NCBI RefSeq assembly: GCF_003311645.1
Contig: NZ_QEST01000282.1
Coordinates: 1-64,000, forward strand
Length of the DNA stretch: 64,000 nt
Origin: Streptomyces sp. PT12
GTDB taxonomy: Bacteria; Actinomycetota; Actinomycetes; Streptomycetales; Streptomycetaceae
Direction: 5' to 3'
Part shown: piece after piece, positions 30,831-37,811 of the stretch
Layout: every line of letters starts with the position of its first letter
Numbering within the stretch: the stretch's first letter is position 1
Translations under genes and position numbers: made by a program
Notes under the pieces: model-generated
Database searches by the model: none
The model's input: only the letters and a program-made list of their open reading frames with translations
Told to the model about the DNA's origin: nothing

Positions 30831-31939
30831 CGCCGCACCCCCACCGTTGCGTCGAGGAACGCCTGGGCCACCGCGATGGGGGTGTGCGCGGCGACCTGAC
30901 CCGGTGCGGCCTGGGAGGCCGCGTGGTAGCCAACCCGGTCGGACAGCAGTTTCCTGAGCGTCTGCCACAGCCGGTGAGGTCCGTCGGCGAGCGGCAGCAG
31001 GCGGCCGGCCTGGCCGGTCAGGGCCGGGAGGTGGCCCAGCTCGTATCCGATGACCGGCGTGCCCACCGACAGTGCTTCGGCGGCAACGTTCCCGAACGTC
31101 TCGGGGCTGGTGGAAGCGACCGCGGTGACCGCCGCCCGGGCAAGGAACGGCTGGACCCCGTGCCAGGGCAGGGCGGGCAGCAGCCACACCCGCGGCAGGT
31201 CGGCGGCCAGCTCCCGGCATGCGTCGAGCACCTGCTCCTGCATGCCGGGCCAGTACTCGAACCCGGCCGGGGCCAGCACGATCTCCACCTCTCGGCCCAG
31301 CTCGGCAGGGAGTGCCCTCAGGAGTTCGGCGGTGCCCTTGTGCGGCTCGGCGCGGGCCACGATCCGCACCGGCCCGGCCCGGCGTAGCTCCTCCCGCTCG
31401 GCCGGGGACGGTGGGGCAGCGGTGTGAAGCAGGGCGTTGGGCACCACCTGCCACATCGTGGTGTCGAGTCCGGCGTCGGCGGCCTGGTCGAGGAGGAAGT
31501 CGCTGACGGTGATCACCGCTGGGTGGTGGGCGAGGCTGGCGTGCATCGGTTCGTCGGTGCGCAGCACGTGCACCATCAGCGCGGTGGCGACGCCGGGCGG
31601 AGCGGGAGCGAGATAGCCCAAGCCCCATACGGCGTCGACCCAGCACACCAGGTCCACGCGGTGGGTGGTGAGGAGGTCGTGGAGTTCGCGTTCGACCGGG
31701 CCGGTGTCGGTCAGCTGCTTGGTGAGGTCGGCCTCGACCGCGGGGCGAGGCAGGCGGATGCTGGCCAGCCGCACCAGCCCGGGAACGTAGTGGCCGGTGG
31801 CCGGTCCCGCGGCCACGATCAGGGTGCGGTGGCCCAGGGCGCGCATGCCTTCGGCGAGGGAGGCGATGGAGCGTTCGATCCCGGCCGGTTCGTCGGTGTT
31901 GTAGGTCAGCAGGACGAAGGCGACGGTCAGCGGCTTCAC
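30827..31939 (-). CDS. GT4-family glycosyltransferase, second copy
   Basis: A 370-residue GT-B enzyme. The acceptor-side start is VAFVLLTYNTDEPAGIERSI, with the glycine/acid GIER motif of GT4. The donor-side motifs are VARAEPHKGTAELLRALP (near residue 195) and STSPETFGNVAAEALSVGTP (near 280), the EX7E pair. No signal or membrane segment is present, so it is cytoplasmic. The start overlaps the FGE-like gene stop as GTGA. The sugar used is not predictable. Confidence 0.82.
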   Translation of the reverse strand: MKPLTVAFVLLTYNTDEPAGIERSIASLAEGMRALGHRTLIVAAGPATGHYVPGLVRLASIRLPRPAVEADLTKQLTDTGPVERELHDLLTTHRVDLVCWVDAVWGLGYLAPAPPGVATALMVHVLRTDEPMHASLAHHPAVITVSDFLLDQAADAGLDTTMWQVVPNALLHTAAPPSPAEREELRRAGPVRIVARAEPHKGTAELLRALPAELGREVEIVLAPAGFEYWPGMQEQVLDACRELAADLPRVWLLPALPWHGVQPFLARAAVTAVASTSPETFGNVAAEALSVGTPVIGYELGHLPALTGQAGRLLPLADGPHRLWQTLRKLLSDRVGYHAASQAAPGQVAAHTPIAVAQAFLDATVGVRR

Positions 31940-32631
31940 AAGCACCCTTCCATGCGGTCGGAGGCGGACGGGGGTCGGGTGTCGCGGACGATGCGGATCC
32001 CGATGCCGGGCGAGACCAGGGTCGGCAGCACGTCGTTCGCGTGCGCGCAGGAGACGTACTGCGGGAGGGAGTTGTAGGAGCCGCCGCGCAGGAGCGCGAT
32101 GCCGTCCCGGCGGCCGGGGGCGAGGGTCCACTCCCACACGTTGCCGGCCACCCCCCACAGCCCTTGCGGGGTGCGGCCGGCTGGCAGCTGGCGGACGTGG
32201 ACGGGGTGGCCGGGGCCGAGGTCGCGGAGGTTGGCGTGTGCGGGGGTCGGCTCGTGCTCGCCCCAGGGGAAGCGGCGACGGCCGGCCGAAGCCATCCACT
32301 CCCACTCGGCGCTGGTGGGGATCCGGCCGCCCAGCGCGGCTGCCAGCACCGTGGCCTCGGCCAGCGGCAGGCCGGTGATCGGGAGGTGGCCAGCGGACAG
32401 CACGGTGTCCGACCACCACAGGCCGGAAACGGTCTGGGCGCGGTGCCACTCCCCCGCTGGCAGGTCCCCGCCGGGCACGTACGCCCACTGCACGGGGTCG
32501 GCGGCGGGCGCTAGCCTGGCGTTGTCCCGGGCAGCAGGTACGTTCCCCGGCGGGATGATCGGCCCGCTCACCAGCACACGCGGGCTCGCCGCCGGCGAAA
32601 GACGGCCCTGTCCGGGCGCCCGCCCGCTCAC
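31936..32631 (-). CDS. FGE-sulfatase/C-lectin-fold protein lacking the copper cysteines
   Basis: A 231-residue protein of the formylglycine-generating-enzyme-like fold. The signature segments are RIPTSAEWEWMASAGRRRFP (near residue 105), GLWGVAGNVWEWT (near 165), LRGGSYNSLPQY (near 185) and the closing GIGIRIVRDTRPP. In true FGEs the RGGS segment is followed by two copper-binding Cys three and eight residues later; here those positions are Ser and Val, with a single Cys at ten. It is therefore unlikely to oxidise sulfatase Cys. The fold also serves in EgtB/OvoA-type enzymes and as ligand-binding C-lectin modules. Coupled by GTGA on both sides. Confidence 0.7.
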   Translation of the reverse strand: MSGRAPGQGRLSPAASPRVLVSGPIIPPGNVPAARDNARLAPAADPVQWAYVPGGDLPAGEWHRAQTVSGLWWSDTVLSAGHLPITGLPLAEATVLAAALGGRIPTSAEWEWMASAGRRRFPWGEHEPTPAHANLRDLGPGHPVHVRQLPAGRTPQGLWGVAGNVWEWTLAPGRRDGIALLRGGSYNSLPQYVSCAHANDVLPTLVSPGIGIRIVRDTRPPSASDRMEGCL

Positions 32632-33236
32632 CGGCTGCTCCCGGAGGCCACGGCCAGCAGCCGGTCTCCCAGCACTGTCTCGAACGCGCCGGTGAAGCTG
32701 ACGCTCACCGTGCGGGCGCTCGGTTGGCGCACTCCGCGCATACTCATGCACAGGTGCTCGCCGTCGGCGACCACCCCGACGTCCTCGCTGCCGGTCGCGG
32801 CGGCCACGTCCCGGGCGATGCCGTCCACGATCCGTTCCTGGACCTGTAGACGGTGGGCGTGCGCGGCGGCGATACGGGCGAACTTCGACAGGCCCAGCAC
32901 CTGTCCGGCCGGCCGGTAGCCAATGGCCAGGTGAAGGCGCATCGGCAGCAGGTGGTGCTCGCACAGGCTCCAGACGCCGATACCGCGCACCACGACCATC
33001 GTCTCGGTGGCGGCGTCGAGGTCCTGGGCGAAGACGGTGTCGGTGCGGCCCGGGTCGTGGTCGAGGAACTCCTCCCACCAGGCCGCAACCCGTTCGGGCG
33101 TGTCTCGCAGGCCCTCGCGCCGCGGATCCTGCCCCAGCGCGGCCAGCAGCTCACGGTAGAGCTCGGCGACCCGGGCGGTATCCACCCGGCCCGGCGCGGC
33201 CGGGGCCGGTGTGTGGTCGGTCAGCAACTTCGTCAT
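32628..33236 (-). CDS. folE: GTP cyclohydrolase I
   Basis: A 202-residue type IA enzyme that opens GTP to 7,8-dihydroneopterin triphosphate, the first step to folate or, with QueD/E/C, to preQ0. The zinc ligands are in WSLCEHHLLPM (Cys, His) and EHLCMSMRGVRQ (second Cys), and RREGLRDTPERVA near residue 40 is conserved. The company of queC, queD and queE in one operon assigns it to preQ0 supply rather than folate. The ATG shares a base with the upstream stop (TGATG); a GTG three bases earlier would give the GTGA overlap. Confidence 0.92.
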   Translation of the reverse strand: MTKLLTDHTPAPAAPGRVDTARVAELYRELLAALGQDPRREGLRDTPERVAAWWEEFLDHDPGRTDTVFAQDLDAATETMVVVRGIGVWSLCEHHLLPMRLHLAIGYRPAGQVLGLSKFARIAAAHAHRLQVQERIVDGIARDVAAATGSEDVGVVADGEHLCMSMRGVRQPSARTVSVSFTGAFETVLGDRLLAVASGSSR

Positions 33237-33967
33237 CACACCGGCTCTCTCGTCTCCAGGCGCGCTCCCGCGCGCAGCACGTCGACCGCCCGGGGGCCCT
33301 CGAACAGCAGCAGGTCCAGCGCACTCAGACCCGGCGCCCACCCGGGCCAGCCACCGGCGTAGCGGGGGTGGGTATAGGCGGCGACCTCGACATGGACGCC
33401 GCACGCGGCCAGCACCTCGGCGTCGAGGTAGCCGAGCGCGCCGACGCCCACCCGCAGCGCCCTCGATCCGGTGCGGCGGCACAGATCCGCCAGCATCGCG
33501 GTCCGCACGCCCGCCGGGGCCAGGGAGCTGGAGCGCACCAGCCGCACCCGCAGCCCCAACCCGTCGAGCAGGAACCGTGTCAGCGCCTCGTCCAGGTCGA
33601 CCAGCCGCTCCCATGGGGTGGCGTAGAGAGCGGCGAGTCGTTCCCGGTGGGTGGGCCAGTAGGGGGCACGGGCGTAGATGTGCTCGAGGGTGCGCCAGTG
33701 CCGCGCCGCCCACGGCTCGTCGGCCAGCCGCACCTGGTTGATGGACTGTCCGAAGCGGTGGCACACCGGCACCGTCAGCCGCGCCCGCTTATCCGTCGCG
33801 GCCGGGTTGCGGATGTGGTTGCGGTGCTGCCAGCCCCGTTCGGAGAACTGCACGTGGTCCAGCAGCACCAGCTCATCGACGTCGAGGAGGCGGGAGAAGT
33901 AGCCCTGCCAGGGCAGATACGCGGGCTGGTGCGCCACCAGCACCCGGGCCGGGACGGCGGCGGTCAC
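33236..33967 (-). CDS. WbqC-family protein
   Basis: A 243-residue protein that opens with the family hallmark AHQPAYLPWQGYFSRLLDVD and continues with LLDHVQFSERGWQHRN. WbqC-like proteins occur in O-antigen and other sugar-assembly clusters and are thought to be acyl- or amide-forming enzymes on sugars, though the reaction is poorly defined. Here it stands between folE and a PIG-L deacetylase, consistent with re-acylating a freed amino sugar (inference). GTG start overlaps the deacetylase stop. Confidence 0.8.
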   Translation of the reverse strand: MTAAVPARVLVAHQPAYLPWQGYFSRLLDVDELVLLDHVQFSERGWQHRNHIRNPAATDKRARLTVPVCHRFGQSINQVRLADEPWAARHWRTLEHIYARAPYWPTHRERLAALYATPWERLVDLDEALTRFLLDGLGLRVRLVRSSSLAPAGVRTAMLADLCRRTGSRALRVGVGALGYLDAEVLAACGVHVEVAAYTHPRYAGGWPGWAPGLSALDLLLFEGPRAVDVLRAGARLETREPV

Positions 33968-34662
33968 CAGGCGATCCGATACGGGGTGAACGCCTCGGCC
34001 CGCCCGGCGCCGACCCCCGCCGCCGTGGCGGTGTCGATCGCCCGGATCCGGCCCGGGCTGCGCGGGTGGTCCTCACCGCGCAGCTCACCCTCGTAGCAGG
34101 CCAGCGCCTTGTCCTTCACCCGCGCATGGCCGGTGATGTCCACGACCACAGGGCCGCGCGGGCGCCGCGCGCCCCAGCAGAGGTCTTCCGGACCGTCGAA
34201 CCCCAGCACGATGCGCGGAACGTGGCGGGCGGCGCCAGCTGGCCGGACCGCCGCGTAGCAGGCGCGGTGCACAAGCCGGTGCTCATGGTGGACCGCGCCG
34301 TCGCTCGGCATGAGCAGCGCCGCTGGCCGCAACGACTCCAGCGACAAGCGGTGCCCGCCTTCCAACAGCCGGACGAGTTCGGGCAGGTGGGCTTCGAGGT
34401 GGCGAGCGCGCTCGTCGTCCACCCAGGCGATGTCCCGCCCGGCCACACCGAGCACGTCGCAGGCCACCTCGAACTCGGCGCGGCGCCGGGCGGAATCGTG
34501 GGGTGCGCCCCAGCGGGGCAGCGGGTAGCAGGTGATCGCGAGAACGTGGACCTCCACGCCCCCGGTGGTGAGGCGGGCGATGGTTCCGCCGGCCCCGAGG
34601 GTCTCGTCGTCAGGATGGGGCGCCACGACCAGCACGCGGTCGCCCGATGTCAGGCCCAGCAT
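33964..34662 (-). CDS. PIG-L/LmbE-family deacetylase
   Basis: A 232-residue zinc hydrolase. The metal site is in APHPDDETLGAGGTI (His and Asp, residues about 14-28) and the downstream HxxH in GAVHHEHRLVH (near 125). Family members remove acetyl from N-acetylglucosaminyl conjugates, as in GlcNAc-PI, mycothiol and bacillithiol synthesis. Its presence suggests that the pathway makes a GlcNAc-bearing intermediate. ATG 34662 has a strong site AGGAGG, the best in the operon. A 63-base gap upstream of it is the only real break in the gene run, so it may have its own promoter. Confidence 0.85.
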   Translation of the reverse strand: MLGLTSGDRVLVVAPHPDDETLGAGGTIARLTTGGVEVHVLAITCYPLPRWGAPHDSARRRAEFEVACDVLGVAGRDIAWVDDERARHLEAHLPELVRLLEGGHRLSLESLRPAALLMPSDGAVHHEHRLVHRACYAAVRPAGAARHVPRIVLGFDGPEDLCWGARRPRGPVVVDITGHARVKDKALACYEGELRGEDHPRSPGRIRAIDTATAAGVGAGRAEAFTPYRIAW

Positions 34663-34725
34663 GGCCTGCCTCCTCTTGATGTCCGTGGAAGGTGAACGGG
34701 CCCCGGGAAACTCGGGAAATGGGAG

Positions 34726-35304
34726 TCAGATGTCCCGGACCGGCGGCGCGGTCCGGTGGTGCAGACGGGTCAGTGCGGGAAGCGGTTCGGCCGACGGCGG
34801 CGGTGCCTCCCAGGGGAAGACGACCCAGTCGGCCACCTCCCAGCCCCACGTGTCAGGCGCGAAGCGAGTACCGGCGTTGCGGCACAGCACCGCGGTGCGC
34901 ACCCCGACCGGCGCGACCCGGGCGGCCAGGTCGGCAAGGACGGCCCGAAGGGTCGCGCCGGAGCCGACGACGTCGTCCACCACCAGCAGGCGCCGACCGC
35001 GACCGAGCACCGCCAGGGCGGCCTCCGGCACGGCGTCCAGCCGGACACGGCCGCTGGCCGAGGCCCGCGGGGCATCGGTGGTGTTGTGCCGAGCGCCGAT
35101 CACGACCGCGGGCACCGACAGGTGCGCGGCGACCCATTCGGCCAGCCGGGTGCCGCCGCGCGCGATCCCGACGACCGCCTGCGGGCGGTGCGCGGCCTCG
35201 GCCCGGGCGATCAGCCGCGCCGCCGCGGTGAACGCGTCGGGCGTCAGCCGCCAGGTGCGGCGGCCCTCGAAGACCCGCGCGGGCACCGGGGCCGACCCGG
35301 TCAC
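34726..35304 (-). CDS. Phosphoribosyltransferase (type I PRT fold)
   Basis: A 192-residue protein. The PRPP-binding loop is RRLLVVDDVVGSGATLRAV (near residue 105), and an early VVGIARGGTRLAEWVAAHL fits the PPi loop of purine or xanthine-type PRTs. The specificity hood differs from housekeeping enzymes and gives no clear base preference. In this operon it could add phosphoribose to preQ0 or a related 7-deazapurine, turning a base into a nucleotide (inference). GTGA overlap with the upstream gene. Confidence 0.8.
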   Translation of the reverse strand: MTGSAPVPARVFEGRRTWRLTPDAFTAAARLIARAEAAHRPQAVVGIARGGTRLAEWVAAHLSVPAVVIGARHNTTDAPRASASGRVRLDAVPEAALAVLGRGRRLLVVDDVVGSGATLRAVLADLAARVAPVGVRTAVLCRNAGTRFAPDTWGWEVADWVVFPWEAPPPSAEPLPALTRLHHRTAPPVRDI

Positions 35305-35753
35305 GCCCAGCCCCAGGTGGCCAGAATCTTCTCGGCCGCGCCGAAATGGGCGACCGGGTCGGTGATGACGTGCACCACCGGCACGGGGGGCGTGCCGAGA
35401 ACCTGAAGGTAGGCGGGTTCAAGCAGGAGAAGCGCCTCGCGGGTCGGATGGATGGCGAGATGGACGGTCAGCGCGTGGCGCACCGGCTGGCACAGCACCC
35501 GCGCCCGGCGTTCGGTCAGCGGCTGGTCGTAGGTCTCCAGCGGGGCATCCGCGGGCACCAGCCCGTGGCGGGCCGACAGCACAAGCACCTGCCGACGTCG
35601 GCCCGCATCGGCACCGAGCCGGTCGCGCAGCCGCGGCACGCACCCACCCTGGTAAAGCTCCAGCGCGGGCACCGGGCGTGAGGTGACCGTCTTGCGTCGG
35701 GAACAGCCGACCACCACCAGCCCGTCCATCAGGTCAGCGCCCACGCCCATCAC
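35301..35753 (-). CDS. DUF6884/YaaA-like protein
   Basis: A 150-residue protein that opens with LVVVGCSRRKTVTSRPVPA and carries ELYQGG and LSARHGLVPADAPLETYDQPL. This pattern (GCS.RK, then LYxG, then SAKHGL.P...PYD) is the DUF6884-type domain, seen near nucleotide- and DNA-modification genes. The reaction is unknown. The start is unsettled: GTG 35753 or ATG 35750 overlap the queE end, and ATG 35729 lies four bases after the queE stop and gives a 142-residue form beginning just before the conserved motif. Confidence 0.6.
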   Translation of the reverse strand: MMGVGADLMDGLVVVGCSRRKTVTSRPVPALELYQGGCVPRLRDRLGADAGRRRQVLVLSARHGLVPADAPLETYDQPLTERRARVLCQPVRHALTVHLAIHPTREALLLLEPAYLQVLGTPPVPVVHVITDPVAHFGAAEKILATWGWA

Positions 35754-36465
35754 CCCAGATCAGAACGTGCTGCCTGGCGCTGAGATGCCAGCCGCGGGCC
35801 AGGGTCTCCTCGGCCACCGCGCGCAGGCCCTCCAGCACCGCACCGGCCGTGGTCCCCTCCGGCATCACCCACACCTCGCGCAGCGCGAACCGCCGGACCA
35901 GCGCCGCGATCTCCTCCAGCTCGCCCAGGTGCGTGACCACGAACTTGAAGCGGGCCTTCCCACACCGAGCCAAGCTGGCCAGGGCATCCGGGACGATCCG
36001 CCGACGCTCGGAGTCCCCGGCGGCGGCCAGCTTCGGGGAGACGTTGAACGCGGTCACCGCCTCGACCAGCGCCGAGTCGGGGACCAGCGTGCCGTTGGTC
36101 TCCACCTCCACCTCGCGCCCGGCAGCGCGTAGGCCGACCGCGAGCCGCTCCAGCCCGCGCCACTGAAGCATCGGCTCCCCACCGGTCACCACCACCAGCC
36201 GCGGCGGCAGCGACAGAGCCCACGCGAGGAGCGCGCCCACGCTCTCCCGGCGCGCGACCTCCGGGTCCTTGGGGTCGAACCGCTCCCAGTCCCAGGTGTA
36301 GGGGGTGTCGCACGCCCAGCTGGCCGACGGGTGCGTGCCGCAGGAGAGGTTGCAGCGGCTCAGCCGGATGAACACCGCCTGCTGCCCGGCCGACGGCCCC
36401 TCCCCCTGGAACGTCGGACCGAACGTCTCGGCAACGATCAGCTCGTCCTCCCGCGCCGTGGTCAC
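35734..36465 (-). CDS. queE: 7-carboxy-7-deazaguanine synthase (radical SAM) with widened Cys spacing
   Basis: A 243-residue radical SAM enzyme that contracts 6-carboxytetrahydropterin to 7-carboxy-7-deazaguanine. Early QueE marks are FGPTFQGEGPSAGQQAVFIRL. The cluster Cys read CNLSC, then nine residues, then CDTPYTWDW, i.e. CX3CX9C instead of the usual CX3CX2C. VVTGGEPMLQ (near residue 97) and EVETNGTL (near 122) bind SAM and substrate. Variant spacing is known in some QueEs, so the enzyme is probably active. GTG start overlaps queD (GTGA). Confidence 0.88.
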   Translation of the reverse strand: MTTAREDELIVAETFGPTFQGEGPSAGQQAVFIRLSRCNLSCGTHPSASWACDTPYTWDWERFDPKDPEVARRESVGALLAWALSLPPRLVVVTGGEPMLQWRGLERLAVGLRAAGREVEVETNGTLVPDSALVEAVTAFNVSPKLAAAGDSERRRIVPDALASLARCGKARFKFVVTHLGELEEIAALVRRFALREVWVMPEGTTAGAVLEGLRAVAEETLARGWHLSARQHVLIWGDGRGR

Positions 36466-36854
36466 CGGATTACCTCGAACTCGGCCCATGACGAGGCCGC
36501 TTCCGACACGCGCACCCGCTCCAGCCGTCCCCTGATGCCCGGTGCGACGTGCTCGATGAACCACTCGGCCAGGAAGCGGGCCAGGTTCTCCGAGGTCGGC
36601 GAGATGGGCAGCACCTCGTTCAGCAGCTGGTGATCCAGGCGCTCGTCGATGAAGGTCCTGACCGGGGCCAGGTCACCGAAGTCGGTGACAAACCCCCGCC
36701 CATCCAACTGCTCCGCGGCCAGGATGATCTCGGCGGTGTAGCTGTGCCCGTGCAGCCGCCCGCACTGGTGCCCCTCCGGCAGCCCGGTCAGCCGGTGCGC
36801 GGCCTCGAAACGGAACCGCTTCCCGATCCGGAACCGGCCCGCCACCCCGCTCAC
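36462..36854 (-). CDS. queD: 6-carboxytetrahydropterin synthase
   Basis: A 130-residue member of the PTPS/QueD family. The zinc site is FEAAHRL (first His) and GRLHGHSY (two His), and the catalytic Cys lies between them in GHQCGRLHG, as in QueD rather than in eukaryotic pterin synthase. The downstream acidic and His contacts are in LDHQLLNEV and PTSENLARFLAEWF. It converts dihydroneopterin triphosphate into 6-carboxytetrahydropterin. The start overlaps queC (GTGA). Confidence 0.92.
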   Translation of the reverse strand: MSGVAGRFRIGKRFRFEAAHRLTGLPEGHQCGRLHGHSYTAEIILAAEQLDGRGFVTDFGDLAPVRTFIDERLDHQLLNEVLPISPTSENLARFLAEWFIEHVAPGIRGRLERVRVSEAASSWAEFEVIR

Positions 36855-37561
36855 CGGCCGCTCCCCACGCTCAACGCCGCGGCATACACGGTCGGATCGG
36901 CGACACCCGCGACGGTGAACGCCTCCCGCCGCTCCACGCAGGTGCCACAGGTCCCGCAGTGCACGGCGTCGCCCTTGTAGCACGACCAGGTCAGCTCGAA
37001 CGGCACGCCGAGCTTCGCCGCCGCTTCCACGATGTCGGCCTTGGAGACGGTCAGGAACGGCGCCAGGAGCTGGAAGCCGTCGGGCAGGAACCCGGCGTTG
37101 CCCGTGCGGATCGCGGCGGCGAACTGCTCGAAGAACTCCGGACGGCAGTCCGGGTAGATGGTGTGGTCACCGGCGTGCGCGCCGAACGCGACCGCGTCCG
37201 CCCCGGCGGCGATGGCCGTGCCCGCCGCGATCGACAGCAGGATGGCGTTGCGGTTGGGCACCACCGTGGCCCTCATCGACGCCGCGGTGTAGTGCCCGTC
37301 CGGCACCCTCACCGCCGCGTCGGTCAGCGCCGAACCGGCCAGCAGACGGCCCAGGCCGGTGAGGTCGACCACCTCGTGCCAGGCGCCCAGATGCCCGGCG
37401 ATGCGCCGGGCGCAGTCGAGCTCCTTGCGGTGGCGCTGGCCGTAATCGACGGACAGCAGACTCACCTGTACGCCCTGGGAGGCGAGCCGGAAGGCCACCG
37501 TCGTGCTGTCCAGCCCACCGGAAGCGATCACGACCGCGTGACGCGGCGCGTGTTCCGTCAT
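36851..37561 (-). CDS. queC: 7-cyano-7-deazaguanine (preQ0) synthase
   Basis: A 236-residue ATP-pyrophosphatase. The ATP loop is ASGGLDSTTVAF (residues about 13-24). VDYGQRHRKEL and VPNRNAILLS are conserved, and the zinc site near the C-terminus is CYKGDAVHCGTCGTCVERR (four Cys). It forms the nitrile of preQ0 from the 7-carboxy compound. It is the promoter-proximal gene of the leftward operon. No queF, tgt or dpdA is present in the window, so the fate of preQ0 is not tRNA queuosine on the evidence here. Confidence 0.93.
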   Translation of the reverse strand: MTEHAPRHAVVIASGGLDSTTVAFRLASQGVQVSLLSVDYGQRHRKELDCARRIAGHLGAWHEVVDLTGLGRLLAGSALTDAAVRVPDGHYTAASMRATVVPNRNAILLSIAAGTAIAAGADAVAFGAHAGDHTIYPDCRPEFFEQFAAAIRTGNAGFLPDGFQLLAPFLTVSKADIVEAAAKLGVPFELTWSCYKGDAVHCGTCGTCVERREAFTVAGVADPTVYAAALSVGSGR

Positions 37562-37811
37562 CTCGTGTCACACCCTCTCAAAGAAGCCCCGCGCCAGGCG
37601 CGGAGGCGGGGACGTCGATCGGCCCTCACTCCCGGATTGCGAGGCCGTGAAGTCAGAAGCCGCGACATGGGTTCGGGAAAGCGGCGGGCGCGGCGCTACT
37701 CCCCGCGGCCAGGCCGCCACCTGGCATCAGTAAGCCCGCCCGGGGCAGGATGAGGCGACCGTGAGCGGCACTCACTCACGACTCACGTCGACTCATGAGA
37801 GGACGGCGCAG
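37562..37811. promoter_or_regulatory. Divergent control region between queC and the HTH-deformylase gene
   Basis: 250 bases separate two divergent starts. A ribosome site GAGAGGG lies upstream of queC on the minus strand, and GAGAGGA precedes the ATG at 37812 on the plus strand. ACTCACTCACGACTCACGTCGACTCAT (37770-37796) carries the motif ACTCA four times in the form of a loose direct repeat and could be a regulator site. No clear -35/-10 pair is assigned. Confidence 0.4.

Noticed and set aside
28612-30933. A single 773-residue protein in the glycosyltransferase frame
   Set aside because: The first 300 codons lie over the RT gene in another frame, are Arg/Pro-rich and have no fold. The real start is ATG 30009.
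30027-32631. A diversity-generating retroelement: RT-like gene with a C-lectin/FGE-fold protein nearby
   Set aside because: No template repeat matching the FGE-like 3' end was found in the cassette's short gaps, the C-terminal coding segment is not enriched in AAC codons, there is no accessory Avd gene, and the RT motif C is altered. The resemblance of gene types alone is not enough.
32628-37561. A dpd-type DNA deazaguanine modification and restriction system
   Set aside because: No dpdA transglycosylase, helicase or restriction genes are present in the window. Only the preQ0 genes and a DUF6884-type protein would fit.
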